Part shown: positions 24,661-37,896 of the stretch, piece after piece | How positions within the stretch are numbered: position 1 is the stretch's first letter | Layout of the letters: each line of letters starts with the position of its first letter | The notes under the pieces: generated by a model | The model's database searches: none | What the model was told of the DNA's origin: nothing | The model's input: the letters and a program-made list of their open reading frames with translations, nothing else | Position numbers and translations under genes: made by a program | NCBI RefSeq assembly: GCF_017307495.1 | Contig: NZ_JAFKHE010000024.1 | Location: forward strand, 92,041 to 156,040 | Source: Devosia sp. | GTDB lineage: Bacteria > Pseudomonadota > Alphaproteobacteria > Rhizobiales > Devosiaceae | DNA length: 64,000 nucleotides | Direction: 5' to 3'

Positions 24661-24784
24661 AACAGAAAAGCCAGCGCCTCGGTTGAGGCACTGGCTTTCC
24701 AGTGACGGCCGCCTTGCGGGGGGCGGGTGAAGGCGGCGCATTCGGTGTGCCCTGCAGCAGACAGTAAGCACAGTCCCGCTTATA
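24661..24784 (-). ncRNA. Candidate small RNA upstream of hsp20
   Basis: On the minus strand a TATAAG box (24784-24779) is followed by a hairpin GCCGCCTT...AAGGCGGC (24737-24708) whose loop is C-rich (CACCCGCCCCCCGC), and then by an intrinsic terminator: AGCCAGTGCCTC/GAGGCGCTGGCT, 12 bp with loop AACC, ending in TTTTCTGTTT. The expected RNA is about 110 nt. No -35 was found. A frame of 96 codons crosses the region but runs through the terminator and has no ribosome site, so it is not called. A C-rich loop of this kind could pair with Shine-Dalgarno sequences. Not matched to any known family. Confidence 0.5.
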
Positions 24785-24850
24785 GGGAGGGCCGCCTGAA
24801 CCGGTATTGATCGGGGCATTCATCTTCGGTTCATCGAGGTGAATTGCCCT

Positions 24851-24878
24851 CTTGAACGCCCGTTTCCGCTTCCTAAAT
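24851..24878 (+). promoter_or_regulatory. RpoH-type heat-shock promoter of hsp20
   Basis: CTTG (24851-24854), an 18-nt spacer and CTAAAT (24873-24878) fit the alphaproteobacterial sigma-32 pattern CTTG-N18-CYTATNT reasonably well. It places the RNA start about 105 nt before the hsp20 ATG, leaving room for the structured leader. Confidence 0.65.
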
Positions 24879-24884
24879 CAATGC

Positions 24885-24996
24885 TGTCCGCCGGGTGACC
24901 CCGGGGACCGGGAACCCGGGAATGAAGGCTCGCCCGCTTGGGGAGCCAGCATGGGACACCCGTACATCCACGTTGCTCAAGGAGAATGTGAAATGG
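24885..24996 (+). ncRNA. ROSE-type RNA thermometer, hsp20 leader
   Basis: The leader forms successive stems (around CCCGGGGACCGGGAACCCGGG-like arms at 24900-24920, and GGCTCGCCC/GGGGAGCC at 24925-24948). It ends with CAC-G-TT-G-CTC-AAG-GAG-AA-T-GTG (24969-24990), which traps the AAGGAG ribosome site. The TTGCT anti-Shine-Dalgarno with one unpaired G is the hallmark of ROSE elements known upstream of rhizobial small heat-shock genes. Heat would open it. Confidence 0.8.
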
Positions 24997-25448
24997 CTGC
25001 GTACGATTTTTCCCCCTTCTATCGTTCGACCGTCGGTTTCGACCGCGTGTTCAACCGCCTCGACGCGCTGGTGGGCCAGGAACAGAAGACCTACCCGCCC
25101 TACAACATCGAGAAGGTCGGTGCTGACGACTACCGCATCTCGATCGCCGTCGCGGGCTTCGCCGAAGGCGACATCGCCATCGAGAGCAAGGAGAACAACC
25201 TCGTCGTGAAGGGCGCCAAGGCCCAGGAGAGCGAGGACAAGGCCCGCGAGTTCCTGCACCGCGGCATTGCCGAGCGCGCCTTCGAGCTGCGCTTCCAGCT
25301 GGCCGACTATGTCGAGGTCGCCGGCGCCAGCCTCGAGAACGGCCTGCTGCACATCGAGCTCAAGCGCGAGATTCCCGAGTCCAAGAAGGCCCGCCAGATC
25401 CCGATCGCGGCCGGCACCAAGACGATCGAGGACAAATCGGTCAACTGA
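24993..25448 (+). CDS. Small heat-shock protein (Hsp20/IbpA)
   Basis: A 151-aa ATP-independent holdase. N-terminal arm MAAYDFSPFYRSTVGFDRVF, alpha-crystallin domain at about residues 30-125 (YNIEKVGADDYRISIAVAGF, conserved ENGLLHIELKREIPE) and a C-terminal tail with the I-x-I type segment (RQIPIAA). The ATG at 24993 follows AAGGAG, which lies inside a predicted RNA thermometer. Heat control at both levels is expected: RpoH promoter and melting leader. A good terminator follows. Confidence 0.94.
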   Translation: MAAYDFSPFYRSTVGFDRVFNRLDALVGQEQKTYPPYNIEKVGADDYRISIAVAGFAEGDIAIESKENNLVVKGAKAQESEDKAREFLHRGIAERAFELRFQLADYVEVAGASLENGLLHIELKREIPESKKARQIPIAAGTKTIEDKSVN

Positions 25449-25504
25449 TCCGGTCACGAACAGCCTGGCGAGCCAGGCGGTCTGATCGCCAGGGGAACGG
25501 AACG

Positions 25505-25535
25505 GGGCGTGGTCCGCAAGGGCCGCGCCCTTTTT
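25505..25535 (+). terminator. hsp20 terminator
   Basis: GGGCGTGG (25505-25512) pairs with CCGCGCCC (25523-25530), one G-U pair, 10-nt loop, followed directly by TTTTT. Confidence 0.88.
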
Positions 25536-25615
25536 CGTTGCCCGCGCCGGTAGGCAGGAACCTCGATGCCGCTCCGCCGTTGCCTGAACGGTTCAACGCG
25601 TCACCGGAGTGTGCC

Positions 25616-26089
25616 ATGAAATCCCCCGAGATCGGGCTCAAGTCCAACACCAAGTCCGAGATGATCGACCTGCTGAACGCCCGCCTCGCCGACGCGATCG
25701 ACCTGGCGCTCGTCACCAAGCAGGCCCACTGGAACCTCAAGGGCCCGACCTTCATCGCCGTGCATGAGCTGCTCGACCAGTTGCGGGACGATATCGACGA
25801 GCACGTGGACATCATCGCCGAGCGGGTCGCGCAGCTGGACGGCATCGCCATGGGCACGCTGCAGGCCGTGAGCAAGGCCAGCAAGCTCGCCCCCTACCCC
25901 ACGGACATCCGCAAGGTGCCCGACCACGTCGGCGCCCTGGTCGAGCGCTACGCGGCGCTCAGCAAGTCCACGCGCGAGAGCATCGACACCGCTGACGAAG
26001 CCGGCGACGCCGACACGGCCGATATCTTCACGGCGTTCTCGCGCGCGCTCGACAAGGACCTCTGGTTCTTGAAGAGCCACCTCGAATAG
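25616..26089 (+). CDS. dps: Dps, DNA-binding ferritin-like protein
   Basis: A 157-aa dodecameric mini-ferritin that oxidises Fe(II) with peroxide and protects DNA. The ferroxidase motif KQAHWNLKGPTFIAVHELLD (about residues 35-54) is followed by DDIDEHVDIIAERVAQLDG, giving the inter-subunit His and acidic ligands. The short lysine-containing N-terminus (MKSPEIGLKSNTKSEM) may contact DNA. GGAG precedes the ATG at 25616. It is monocistronic, just after hsp20, giving a small stress-protection cluster. Confidence 0.95.
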   Translation: MKSPEIGLKSNTKSEMIDLLNARLADAIDLALVTKQAHWNLKGPTFIAVHELLDQLRDDIDEHVDIIAERVAQLDGIAMGTLQAVSKASKLAPYPTDIRKVPDHVGALVERYAALSKSTRESIDTADEAGDADTADIFTAFSRALDKDLWFLKSHLE

Positions 26090-26630
26090 CCGGACGGCAA
26101 GCAGCCGAACCCCGGCGAGCCTCCGCTCCCGGGTCTTGGCTCAGTCTCGCCGCTTCCGAGGATGCGGCATGGGCGGGACTTCGTCCCTATTATGCCGGTC
26201 TACCGGCTCAGTAGTCGGTGGGACTGTCGCCCCGCCCATTGCGAAGGGACTTATGGCGCACGGCACCGCGAAGCGATGCAGGAACCGCAGTCACCCCAGA
26301 TGCAACGGCTCTACATTGGGGCGCGAGGTGGGGGGATAAGTTTTCTACGACCTCCGCAATTCGGTGCGTGGGGCGCCCCTCCCCACGAGGGGGAGGGAGA
26401 CGCGGCGGCACGGTCCGTGCCTGCCACTGGCCCTGCACAATACTCGGTGTCATCCCCGCGGAAGCGGGGATCTCCGTTGGGCCGCGCGCACCACGAACAG
26501 AGGTTCCCGCTTTCGCGGGAATGACCCGGTGGGTGGGGAGGTCTTGCTACTTCCCCCATCATCGATGTCAGCTGGCGGATGTTGTGATGGAGCCCCCCAC
26601 GGGGCACGGAGCCACCGTAGTGGGGGTCTG
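26090..26630. other. Gene-free stretch with palindromic structures
   Basis: No gene seen. It contains a branched palindrome at 26169-26239 (outer arms ATGGGCGGG/CCCGCCCAT, inner hairpins GGGAC-TTC-GTCCC and GCCGG-TCTA-CCGGC), a CCCCTCC/GAGGGGGAGGG type repeat near 26375-26400 and an opposed GTCATCCC pair at 26449-26525. CCACCGTAGTGGGGG near 26612 resembles hairpins at 49.8 kb. Confidence 0.6.
26449..26525. repeat. Opposed GTCATCCC...GGGAATGAC repeat pair
   Basis: GTCATCCCCGCGGAAGCGGGGATCTCCGTT-type arm (26449 on) faces AACAGAGGTTCCCGCTTTCGCGGGAATGAC-type arm (to 26525). 77 bp; the same design as 35341 and 44844. Confidence 0.7.
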
Positions 26631-27137
26631 CTACTTCCGTGTCCCGGCCCGGGCGTTGCCGTCGTGCGGGCCGAGTTCGTTGCGGGGACCGTCGTCCCAG
26701 GCGCGGCCACGCCTGCGGAACAGGTCCATGCGTTCGGGGTTGAGCGGATAGTAGAGCTGGTTGCCCTCGACCTGGTGCTCCCCGACGATGAGCAGGTGCA
26801 CGTCGGCGTCGGAATTGTTGAGAAAACTGTGCGCGATGCCGGTACCGGCGGGGAAGCCGACGCCATCGCCGGGTTCGAGCGGGTACAGCTCGCCGTCGAC
26901 CCACACATCGGGCGTCCCCTGCAAGATGTAGACGAACTCCTCTTCCCTGCTTTCGGCATGCGGGTGCGACGAGCGGTTGCCAGGCGGCAGCACCTCGAGA
27001 TTGATGCCGATCCGACTCAACCCAAAATGCTGCCCGAAGCGGGCACCGGCACCCTGCATGCCGACGGGCTCGCGCTCATAGGGTTTCAGGAGGTCGGAAT
27101 AGTGGGCGATGAACGGCGGGCGCGGGCGGACGGACAT
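26631..27137 (-). CDS. Cupin-domain protein
   Basis: A 168-aa single cupin barrel. Motif 1 is SSHPHAESREEEFVYILQG (about residues 55-73; His, His, Glu metal ligands) and motif 2 is PAGTGIAHSFLN with the second His. It probably binds a metal; substrate unknown. Neighbours do not help. The ATG at 27137 has GGAG 8 nt before; an in-frame start 13 codons earlier does not. Related proteins are annotated as cupins with unknown or sugar-related roles. Confidence 0.82.
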   Translation of the reverse strand: MSVRPRPPFIAHYSDLLKPYEREPVGMQGAGARFGQHFGLSRIGINLEVLPPGNRSSHPHAESREEEFVYILQGTPDVWVDGELYPLEPGDGVGFPAGTGIAHSFLNNSDADVHLLIVGEHQVEGNQLYYPLNPERMDLFRRRGRAWDDGPRNELGPHDGNARAGTRK

Positions 27138-27714
27138 GGCGGACTCCGGCAATTTCGTGTGGCGGAACATGAGCATCTGCCGGGCGCGATGTCGACTGCC
27201 GACGCGCGAGCAAGCGTACCGGCGGGTTCTCAGCCGTGCTATTTCCTATCCCGGGTGACCGCATGAATCGGCCGGTTTCCGGCTTTCTCAGGCGCCCTGC
27301 GCCCCTCAACTCCTACAGTTTGCCTATTCGGTCCCCGTCATTTCCTACGCGCGACTGTCACAGGACGGCAAAAAAGTGATCCGGGGCGCTTGCCCACGGT
27401 TCTGAATTGTGCGAATCTAGCCTCGATAGGACAGCATGTCTGTCCAATTTCGTGAGCGGCCGGTCTCCCCGGATGCGTTTCACACGCCGATCCGGCTGGC
27501 CCGCTTGTCGATAGCGGAAACGGAGGGCGGGGCCTTATCGAGCCCGAATGAGCGGCCATTTGGATGCAGAGCCGCTCCCCACTAAAGGATTGCGCCCTCG
27601 GATTCGAGCCGTACACTGAAGTACGACTGGAGCCTGATGGCGTGCCGAAAGGAATGAACCGGCGGGGCGCGACGCCCCGACCAGATGACGACTGCAAGAC
27701 AGAGGACTTTGCAC
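27138..27714. other. Upstream region of gltB, no gene seen
   Basis: The 577-nt gap has no supported gene. Notable are an interrupted palindrome GGACAG-CATGT-CTGTCC (27429-27445), which could be an operator for gltB, and a small hairpin CGGGGCG-CGA-CGCCCCG (27663-27679) about 35 nt before the gltB ATG. I could not place a convincing promoter or sigma-54 site. Confidence 0.45.
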
Positions 27715-32433
<4,719 letters not shown>

Positions 32434-32438
32434 GAACA

Positions 32439-33857
32439 ATGGGCAAGATCACAGGCTTCCTCGAGATCGATCGCGTCGAGCGGGACTATCTCCCGGTCGA
32501 AGAGCGGCTGAAGAACTACAACGAGTTCACCATCCCGCTGGGCGACAAGGGCACCCGCGACCAGGCGGCGCGCTGCATGGATTGCGGCGTTCCGTACTGC
32601 CACAACGGCTGCCCGGTGAATAACCAGATCCCGGACTGGAACGACCTCGTCTACAAGGGCGAATGGCTGAAGGCGCTGAAGAACCTTCACTCCACCAACA
32701 ACTTCCCCGAGTTCACCGGCCGCATCTGCCCCGCCCCGTGCGAGGCCAGCTGCACGCTGAACATCCCGGACACCCCGGTGAACATCAAGTCGATCGAATG
32801 CGCCATCGTCGACAAGGGCTGGGAAGAAGGCTGGATCACGCCGCAGGTCAACCCGATCAAGACCGGCAGGAAGGTTGCCGTCGTCGGTTCGGGCCCGGCC
32901 GGCATGGCCGCCGCGCAGCAGCTCGCCCGCGCCGGCCACGAGGTTCATCTCTATGAGAAGGCCCAGCAGATCGGCGGCCTGATGCGCTACGGCATCCCGA
33001 ACTTCAAGCTCGACAAGAAGATCATCGACCGCCGCGTCGAGCAGATGGTGGCCGAAGGCGTGGTGCTCCATACCGGCGTCAATGTCGGCAGGGACATCTC
33101 GGTCGAGGATCTCGCCAACCAGTACGACGCGATCGCCATGGCTGGCGGCGCCGAGAAGCCGCGCGACCTGCCGATCCCGGGCCGCGAGCTCGACGGCATC
33201 CACTTCGCCATGGACTTCCTCAGCCAGCAGAACCGCCGCATCACCGGCGAGCCGCTGAACAACGTCAACCCGATCCTCGCCGGCGGCAAGCACGTCGTCG
33301 TCATCGGCGGCGGCGACACCGGCTCGGACTGCATCGGCACCTCGAACCGCCAGGGCGCGCTTACGGTCACCCAGATCGAAATCATGCCCGCCCCGCCCGA
33401 GAAGGAGAACAAGGCGCTCGTCTGGCCGAACTGGCCGCTGAAGATGCGGACCTCCTCGAGCCAGGAAGAGGGCGTGGAACGCGACTTCGCCGTGGCAACG
33501 ATCAAGTTCGACGGCGAGAACGGCAAGGTCACCGGCCTGCAGTGCGCGCGCGCCGACGAGAAGTTCCAACCGATCCCGGGCACCGAGTTCACCCTCAAGG
33601 CCGATCTCGTGCTGCTCGCCATGGGCTTCCTCGGCCCGGTGCAGGAGGGCCTGGTGCAGGAGGCCGGCGTCGCCACCGACAAGCGCAGCAACGTCATGGC
33701 CGACACCATCAGGTACCAGACCAGCCGGGAGAAGTTCTTCTCGTGCGGCGACATGCGTCGCGGCCAGTCGCTGGTCGTCTGGGCCATCCGCGAAGGGCGC
33801 CAGTGCGCCCGCTCGATCGACGAATGGCTGATGGGAACGACCGACCTGCCGCGCTGA
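32439..33857 (+). CDS. gltD: Glutamate synthase small subunit
   Basis: Beta subunit of GOGAT; takes electrons from NADPH through FAD and passes them to GltB via 4Fe-4S clusters. 472 aa, usual size. First cysteine set C46, C49, C54, C58 ([14 protein letters not shown]), second set in CPAPCEASC. The FAD site [20 protein letters not shown] and NADPH site GGGDTGSDC are clear. GGAG precedes the ATG, 5 nt after gltB. A strong terminator follows, so the operon is gltBD only. Confidence 0.97.
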   Translation: MGKITGFLEIDRVERDYLPVEERLKNYNEFTIPLGDKGTRDQAARCMDCGVPYCHNGCPVNNQIPDWNDLVYKGEWLKALKNLHSTNNFPEFTGRICPAPCEASCTLNIPDTPVNIKSIECAIVDKGWEEGWITPQVNPIKTGRKVAVVGSGPAGMAAAQQLARAGHEVHLYEKAQQIGGLMRYGIPNFKLDKKIIDRRVEQMVAEGVVLHTGVNVGRDISVEDLANQYDAIAMAGGAEKPRDLPIPGRELDGIHFAMDFLSQQNRRITGEPLNNVNPILAGGKHVVVIGGGDTGSDCIGTSNRQGALTVTQIEIMPAPPEKENKALVWPNWPLKMRTSSSQEEGVERDFAVATIKFDGENGKVTGLQCARADEKFQPIPGTEFTLKADLVLLAMGFLGPVQEGLVQEAGVATDKRSNVMADTIRYQTSREKFFSCGDMRRGQSLVVWAIREGRQCARSIDEWLMGTTDLPR

Positions 33858-33872
33858 GCGGACTGAATGAAC

Positions 33873-33901
33873 AAGGGGCGCCGAGGCGCCCCTTGGCTTT
33901 T
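33873..33901 (+). terminator. gltBD terminator
   Basis: AAGGGGCGCC (33873-33882) pairs perfectly with GGCGCCCCTT (33885-33894), followed by GGC and TTTT. Confidence 0.9.
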
Positions 33902-33994
33902 CACCGTAGAGCTAAGCCGCAGTCATCGCCGCAAGGCATTCTGCTGCTCCCCACACCGGAAAGCGGCATCGCTTCAAGCAGACAGTGACATGAC

Positions 33995-35224
33995 CTAAGG
34001 TCCCGCCGGGTTCTCCACCTTGCCCACGCCGAAGGCATCGGCGCGTCCCACGGGCGCTTCGAGCATCTGGGTCAGGTCGAAACCGGCCGGGACGGCGTCG
34101 GCCGTGTCGGCGGTGACGAGGTCGACCGCGCGGCGCGTTGCATTGGTCAGCGGAATGACGGCCCCCGCCACCTCGAGCAGCTTCATCTGCCCCAGGCCCT
34201 GGTACGGCGGCCTGAGCATCAGCTGGGCATCGGTACCGAGCAGCGGATCGGCCACCTCGATGCCGACGGCGCCGCCGCCGCGATAGTAGTTCCTCAGGCT
34301 CTGGCTGACATAGAAGGCGAGCTTGTCGGCGCCGGCGGCAGAGAAGTGGATGCCGTCGTCCTTGCGCATGCGCACCTGGTTGCCGTTGAGGTCGGGCCCG
34401 CGCGAGGTGTAGCCGCCATCCTCGGCGGCGAACTTGTCGTAGATATCGAGGAACTCGGCACCACCCGAGAAGGCGGCGAGCCGCTGGATCTCGTTGACCT
34501 GGATCATCGCCTTGCCGAACTTGGGCGCTTCCATCGGCGGCAGCCCGATCCAGATCACCGGCTTGTTGGCCGCGCGCATTGCGCGCACCACGTTGCTGAC
34601 CCGGGCCGAGTACTCGGTGGTCCATTCCGGCGTCAGCGAACCGTAGCTCTGGTCGTTGAGCCGCATCTTCTGGCGGTCGTTGATGCCGATGATGAACACG
34701 GCGATATCGAACGTGTTCGCCGCGATCTGCTGGTCGATCGTCTTGGGCCAGTCGAAGAAATCCGGACGCACGAAGCTCGACGAGCCGACGCCCTGCACGA
34801 TCACGGCCAGGTTCGGGTCGTCGGCATAGAGGCGCTCCAGGGCCAGACCCACGTCGGTCGCCATCGAGTCGCCGAATACGGCGAGACGCGTGGCGCCCGC
34901 GGCCTTTTCGATCTTGGGCTTTGCCGGCGGCAGGTCGGCCTTCTTGGGCTTGACCACCGGCTTTTCGACGACGGGCGCCTGTTGCTGTTGTTCCTGCGGG
35001 TCGCCGAACAGCAGATCCATCAGCGTGCGCCGCTTCTTGCGCGGGGGCGCCTGGTCGGCCTGTGCGACAAGCATGGGGCCACTCTCGGCCTGCGCGGTGA
35101 TTGCCGCAGGCGGCGTTACCATCTCGCGCGCTTCGGCAAACATCGTCAGCACGTCGGTGAGCACGAGCGCCAGCACCGCAAGGCCTGCAAGCCAGATCAC
35201 CAGCCGGTTGGGTTTTCTCTGCAT
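33995..35224 (-). CDS. SGNH/GDSL-like exported protein (DUF459)
   Basis: A 409-aa protein with one N-terminal membrane segment (about residues 9-30, LVIWLAGLAVLALVLTDVL), a disordered Pro/Lys/Gln-rich linker (DPQEQQQQAPVVEKPVVKPK) and an SGNH-hydrolase-like domain beginning VFGDSMATDVG (block I serine) with a GINDRQ block and a late DGIHFSAAG (catalytic Asp-x-x-His). It probably acts in the periplasm on cell-envelope or polysaccharide esters; the substrate is unknown. The start at 35224 is set by the hydrophobic segment; the ribosome site is weak. Confidence 0.8.
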   Translation of the reverse strand: MQRKPNRLVIWLAGLAVLALVLTDVLTMFAEAREMVTPPAAITAQAESGPMLVAQADQAPPRKKRRTLMDLLFGDPQEQQQQAPVVEKPVVKPKKADLPPAKPKIEKAAGATRLAVFGDSMATDVGLALERLYADDPNLAVIVQGVGSSSFVRPDFFDWPKTIDQQIAANTFDIAVFIIGINDRQKMRLNDQSYGSLTPEWTTEYSARVSNVVRAMRAANKPVIWIGLPPMEAPKFGKAMIQVNEIQRLAAFSGGAEFLDIYDKFAAEDGGYTSRGPDLNGNQVRMRKDDGIHFSAAGADKLAFYVSQSLRNYYRGGGAVGIEVADPLLGTDAQLMLRPPYQGLGQMKLLEVAGAVIPLTNATRRAVDLVTADTADAVPAGFDLTQMLEAPVGRADAFGVGKVENPAGP

Positions 35225-35340
35225 GGGTGCATTTAGCCGATGCGACGGGGCGAATAGAACCCTGCTCGCAACAAATCTACCGCTGTTCTGCTTCCCCCGG
35301 AGGGCAGTGCGCATCCGTCCAGCTTTCGATCGATTTCCGA

Positions 35341-35417
35341 GTCATTCCCGCGAAGGCGGGAACCTCTGTTGGCAGAGCGCGCGGCCAAACGGAGATCCCC
35401 GCTTTCGCGGGGATGAC
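35341..35417. repeat. Opposed GTCATTCCC...GGGGATGAC repeat pair
   Basis: GTCATTCCCGCGAAGGCGGG faces CCCCGCTTTCGCGGGGATGAC. A tandem GGGGATGACCCGGTGGAGGT copy follows to 35450. It sits between the SGNH-like gene start and the transglycosylase stop. Confidence 0.7.
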
Positions 35418-35473
35418 CCGGTGGAGGTACGGGGATGACCCGGTGGAGGTGGATTCAAGGGAGGAGGGTTCGG

Positions 35474-36679
35474 TCACCGTGTCGCCGCGGCCAGCTCCTC
35501 ATAGCTGCGGAGCGTGATGAAGCCGTCCGCTACCTCGCCCTGCGCCGCCTGGAAGCGTGCATAGGCCGCCTGGCTGACCGGTCCGATGCGCCCGTCGACG
35601 ACGCCATCGTAGAGCCCGAGGTCAATCAGGGCCTGCTGGATCGCCTTGCGCTGGTTCAGGTTGGGAAACTTGGTGCCGCGCGGCCATGGATGCACGAAGC
35701 CGCCCGAGCCCTTCAGCCGGTCGGCCAGGTGGGCGACCGACAGCGCGTAACTGTCGGAGAAGTTGTAACCCTTGAGCACGAGGTAGTTGGCCGTCATCAG
35801 AAACTTGGGCCCGCCCTGCCCGGCCGGCGCATAAAGGAACACCGGGGTCGCGAGGTCGGCGAACTGCCGCCCCTTCACCCGCCGCACGCCGCGATCGGCG
35901 AAGAACGACGCCGGCCGCAGCTCGTCGCGCGTCGCCAGCAGGTAGTCGAAGCCCGCCGGCACATCGACCTCGAAGCCCCAGTCGAGCCCGGGGCGATAGC
36001 CCAGGTCGAGCAGGAACTTGGCGCTCGTCGCCAGCGCGTCGGCGAGCGAATGGTGCAGGTCGATGCGACCGTCGCCATCGCCATCGGAGCCATGCGCGAT
36101 GACGTTGGACGGGTTGACCTGCAGGTGTCCGATGGCGCCGGCCCAGGAGCCGACCAGTTCGCTCGCCTGCATGTGATTGATCTGCAGCAGCTGCAGTGCG
36201 GCGATGAAATCGGCTTCGTCCTGCTTCAGCCGGCCGCGCCGCTGGTGCACCAGCGTGGCCAGCGAGCGGATGATCGGCCGGATCAGCCTGGCGTTGCCGA
36301 GCACCGCGCCATAGTCGGTCTCGATGCCCCAGATGGCACCCAGGACATAGGGATCGACGCCGGTGCGCGTGCCGACATCGGCAAACAGCGCGCGGTTGCG
36401 CTCGATCGCCGCCTGTCCGCGTTCGATCCGGCCGGTGGTGACGCGCTTGTCGAGATAGTCCCACACCGCGGTGGTGAACTCGGGCTGCGTCTCGACGAGG
36501 TCGGGGATGTCCGGATCCGGCGTCAGGCCCGCGGTCGCGGCGCGGTACGTCTCGGCGCTGACGCCGGCCGCTATCGCCCTGGCCTCGAAGTTGCGGAGGA
36601 ACGACGCGAAGGACTCGACCGGGGCGGCGAGAGCCGGCGTGGCAAGCAGGAGCGCAAACACGATAGCAATGCGAAGCAT
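35474..36679 (-). CDS. Lytic murein transglycosylase, MltB-like with peptidoglycan-binding domain
   Basis: A 401-aa exported enzyme that cleaves peptidoglycan to anhydromuropeptides. Signal peptide MLRIAIVFALLLATPALA, then a soluble-type MltB domain with the catalytic glutamate in WGIETDYG (about residues 116-123) and the variant active-site segment GAIGHLQVNPS where most family members have GAMGQxQFMPS. A C-terminal peptidoglycan-binding domain (LGLYDGVVDGRIGPVSQAAY) closes the protein. No lipobox, so it is periplasmic rather than lipid-anchored. Confidence 0.9.
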   Translation of the reverse strand: MLRIAIVFALLLATPALAAPVESFASFLRNFEARAIAAGVSAETYRAATAGLTPDPDIPDLVETQPEFTTAVWDYLDKRVTTGRIERGQAAIERNRALFADVGTRTGVDPYVLGAIWGIETDYGAVLGNARLIRPIIRSLATLVHQRRGRLKQDEADFIAALQLLQINHMQASELVGSWAGAIGHLQVNPSNVIAHGSDGDGDGRIDLHHSLADALATSAKFLLDLGYRPGLDWGFEVDVPAGFDYLLATRDELRPASFFADRGVRRVKGRQFADLATPVFLYAPAGQGGPKFLMTANYLVLKGYNFSDSYALSVAHLADRLKGSGGFVHPWPRGTKFPNLNQRKAIQQALIDLGLYDGVVDGRIGPVSQAAYARFQAAQGEVADGFITLRSYEELAAATR

Positions 36680-36686
36680 GCTGGAC

Positions 36687-36815
36687 TTCCCCTCACCCGG
36701 CCGCTGACGCGGCCACCCTCTCCCTCAAGGGGAGAGGGTATTGTGGCACGATCTTGCTCCCCTTCCCCCTCCCCTGCGGGAGAGGGTGCCTCGCCAAGCG
36801 AGGCGGGTGGGGAAG
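36687..36815. repeat. Palindromic repeat block
   Basis: CCCCTCACCC...CTCTCCCTCAAGGGGAGAG near 36714 and CCCCTCCCCTGCGGGAGAGGG near 36770, with GCCTCGCCAAGCGAGGC after it. Two units of the CCCCTC class, located between the transglycosylase start and the galE stop. Confidence 0.6.
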
Positions 36816-36825
36816 ACTCAAGCTG

Positions 36826-37812
36826 CTACCGATTCCTCGTGGCCAAATAGCGTTCCCAGGTCAGCGCCGCCTCGACGATCTCGGTTAGGTCGTCATGCGC
36901 CGGCGTCCAGCCCAGGACCTCGCGGATCTTTTCGGCCCGGGCCACGATCGAAGCCGGATCGCCCGGGCGGCGCGGCTGCTCCACCACTTCGAAGTCGACA
37001 CCGGACACATCCTTCACCGCGCGGATCACCTCGCGCACCGAGTAGCCGCGACCGTAGCCGCAGTTCATGGTGATGGACGCTCCGCCCTCGCGCAGGTAGT
37101 CGAGCAGCAGGGCATGCGCTTCGACGAGGTCGGTGACGTGGATGTAGTCGCGCACCCCGGTGCCGTCGGGCGTGGGAAAGTCCGTGCCGAAAATGCCCAT
37201 CTGCGGGCGCTGCCCCAGCGCGGCCTGCGCGGCCACCTTGATCAGGTGTGTCGCCGTCGGCGAGGACTGCCCGCTGCGCCGCCCGGGGTCGGCGCCGGAT
37301 ACGTTGAAGTAGCGCAGCACGCCATAGGCCAGAGGATGCGCGGCGGCCACGTCGGCCAGCATCAGCTCGGTCATCAGCTTGCTGCGCCCGTAGGGCGATT
37401 CCGGCATCAGCTGGCTCGTCTCGGCCACCGGCTCGAGCCCGGCATTGCCGTAGACCGCGGCGGTCGAGGAGAAGATGAAGTGCCGCACCCCGCTCCTGAC
37501 CGCCGCCTCGATCAGGTTGCGCGAGGTCGCGGTATTGTTGGCGTAGTACTTCAGGGGATCGGTGACCGATTCCGGCACCACGATGGAGCCGGCGAAGTGG
37601 ATGATCGCATCGACCTCGCGCTCGGCAATGATCCCGCCGACGAGGGCCATGTCGCCGGCATTGCCGGCAACGAAGCTGGCGCGATGGTCGATGGCCCAGT
37701 CGAAACCGGTGCTGAGGTTGTCGAGCACGACGACGGTCTCGCCGGCGTCGGCCAGGCGCAACACCATATGGCTGCCGATATAGCCGGCGCCGCCGGTGAC
37801 CAGAACCGCCAT
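36826..37812 (-). CDS. galE: UDP-glucose 4-epimerase
   Basis: Interconverts UDP-glucose and UDP-galactose for surface polysaccharides and galactose use. 328 aa, extended short-chain-dehydrogenase fold. NAD site GGAGYIGSHM at residues 7-16, catalytic Ser/Tyr in SSTAAVYG and YGRSKLMTE, substrate-binding YFNVSGAD, and HLIKVAAQAALG. The ATG at 37812 follows GAGGT; an ATG six codons upstream is weaker. Monocistronic here. Confidence 0.94.
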   Translation of the reverse strand: MAVLVTGGAGYIGSHMVLRLADAGETVVVLDNLSTGFDWAIDHRASFVAGNAGDMALVGGIIAEREVDAIIHFAGSIVVPESVTDPLKYYANNTATSRNLIEAAVRSGVRHFIFSSTAAVYGNAGLEPVAETSQLMPESPYGRSKLMTELMLADVAAAHPLAYGVLRYFNVSGADPGRRSGQSSPTATHLIKVAAQAALGQRPQMGIFGTDFPTPDGTGVRDYIHVTDLVEAHALLLDYLREGGASITMNCGYGRGYSVREVIRAVKDVSGVDFEVVEQPRRPGDPASIVARAEKIREVLGWTPAHDDLTEIVEAALTWERYLATRNR

Positions 37813-37896
37813 CGGGTACCTCACGTGCAAAGGACGCGCTGACGCTAGCGCCCAGGTGCTAAGAACGGCTTACCCGCCCGACGGCAGCGGCTTGCC

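Noticed and set aside
24533..24823. 96-codon frame upstream of hsp20
   Set aside because: It reads through a strong terminator and a repeat pair and has no ribosome site; an RNA gene is more likely.
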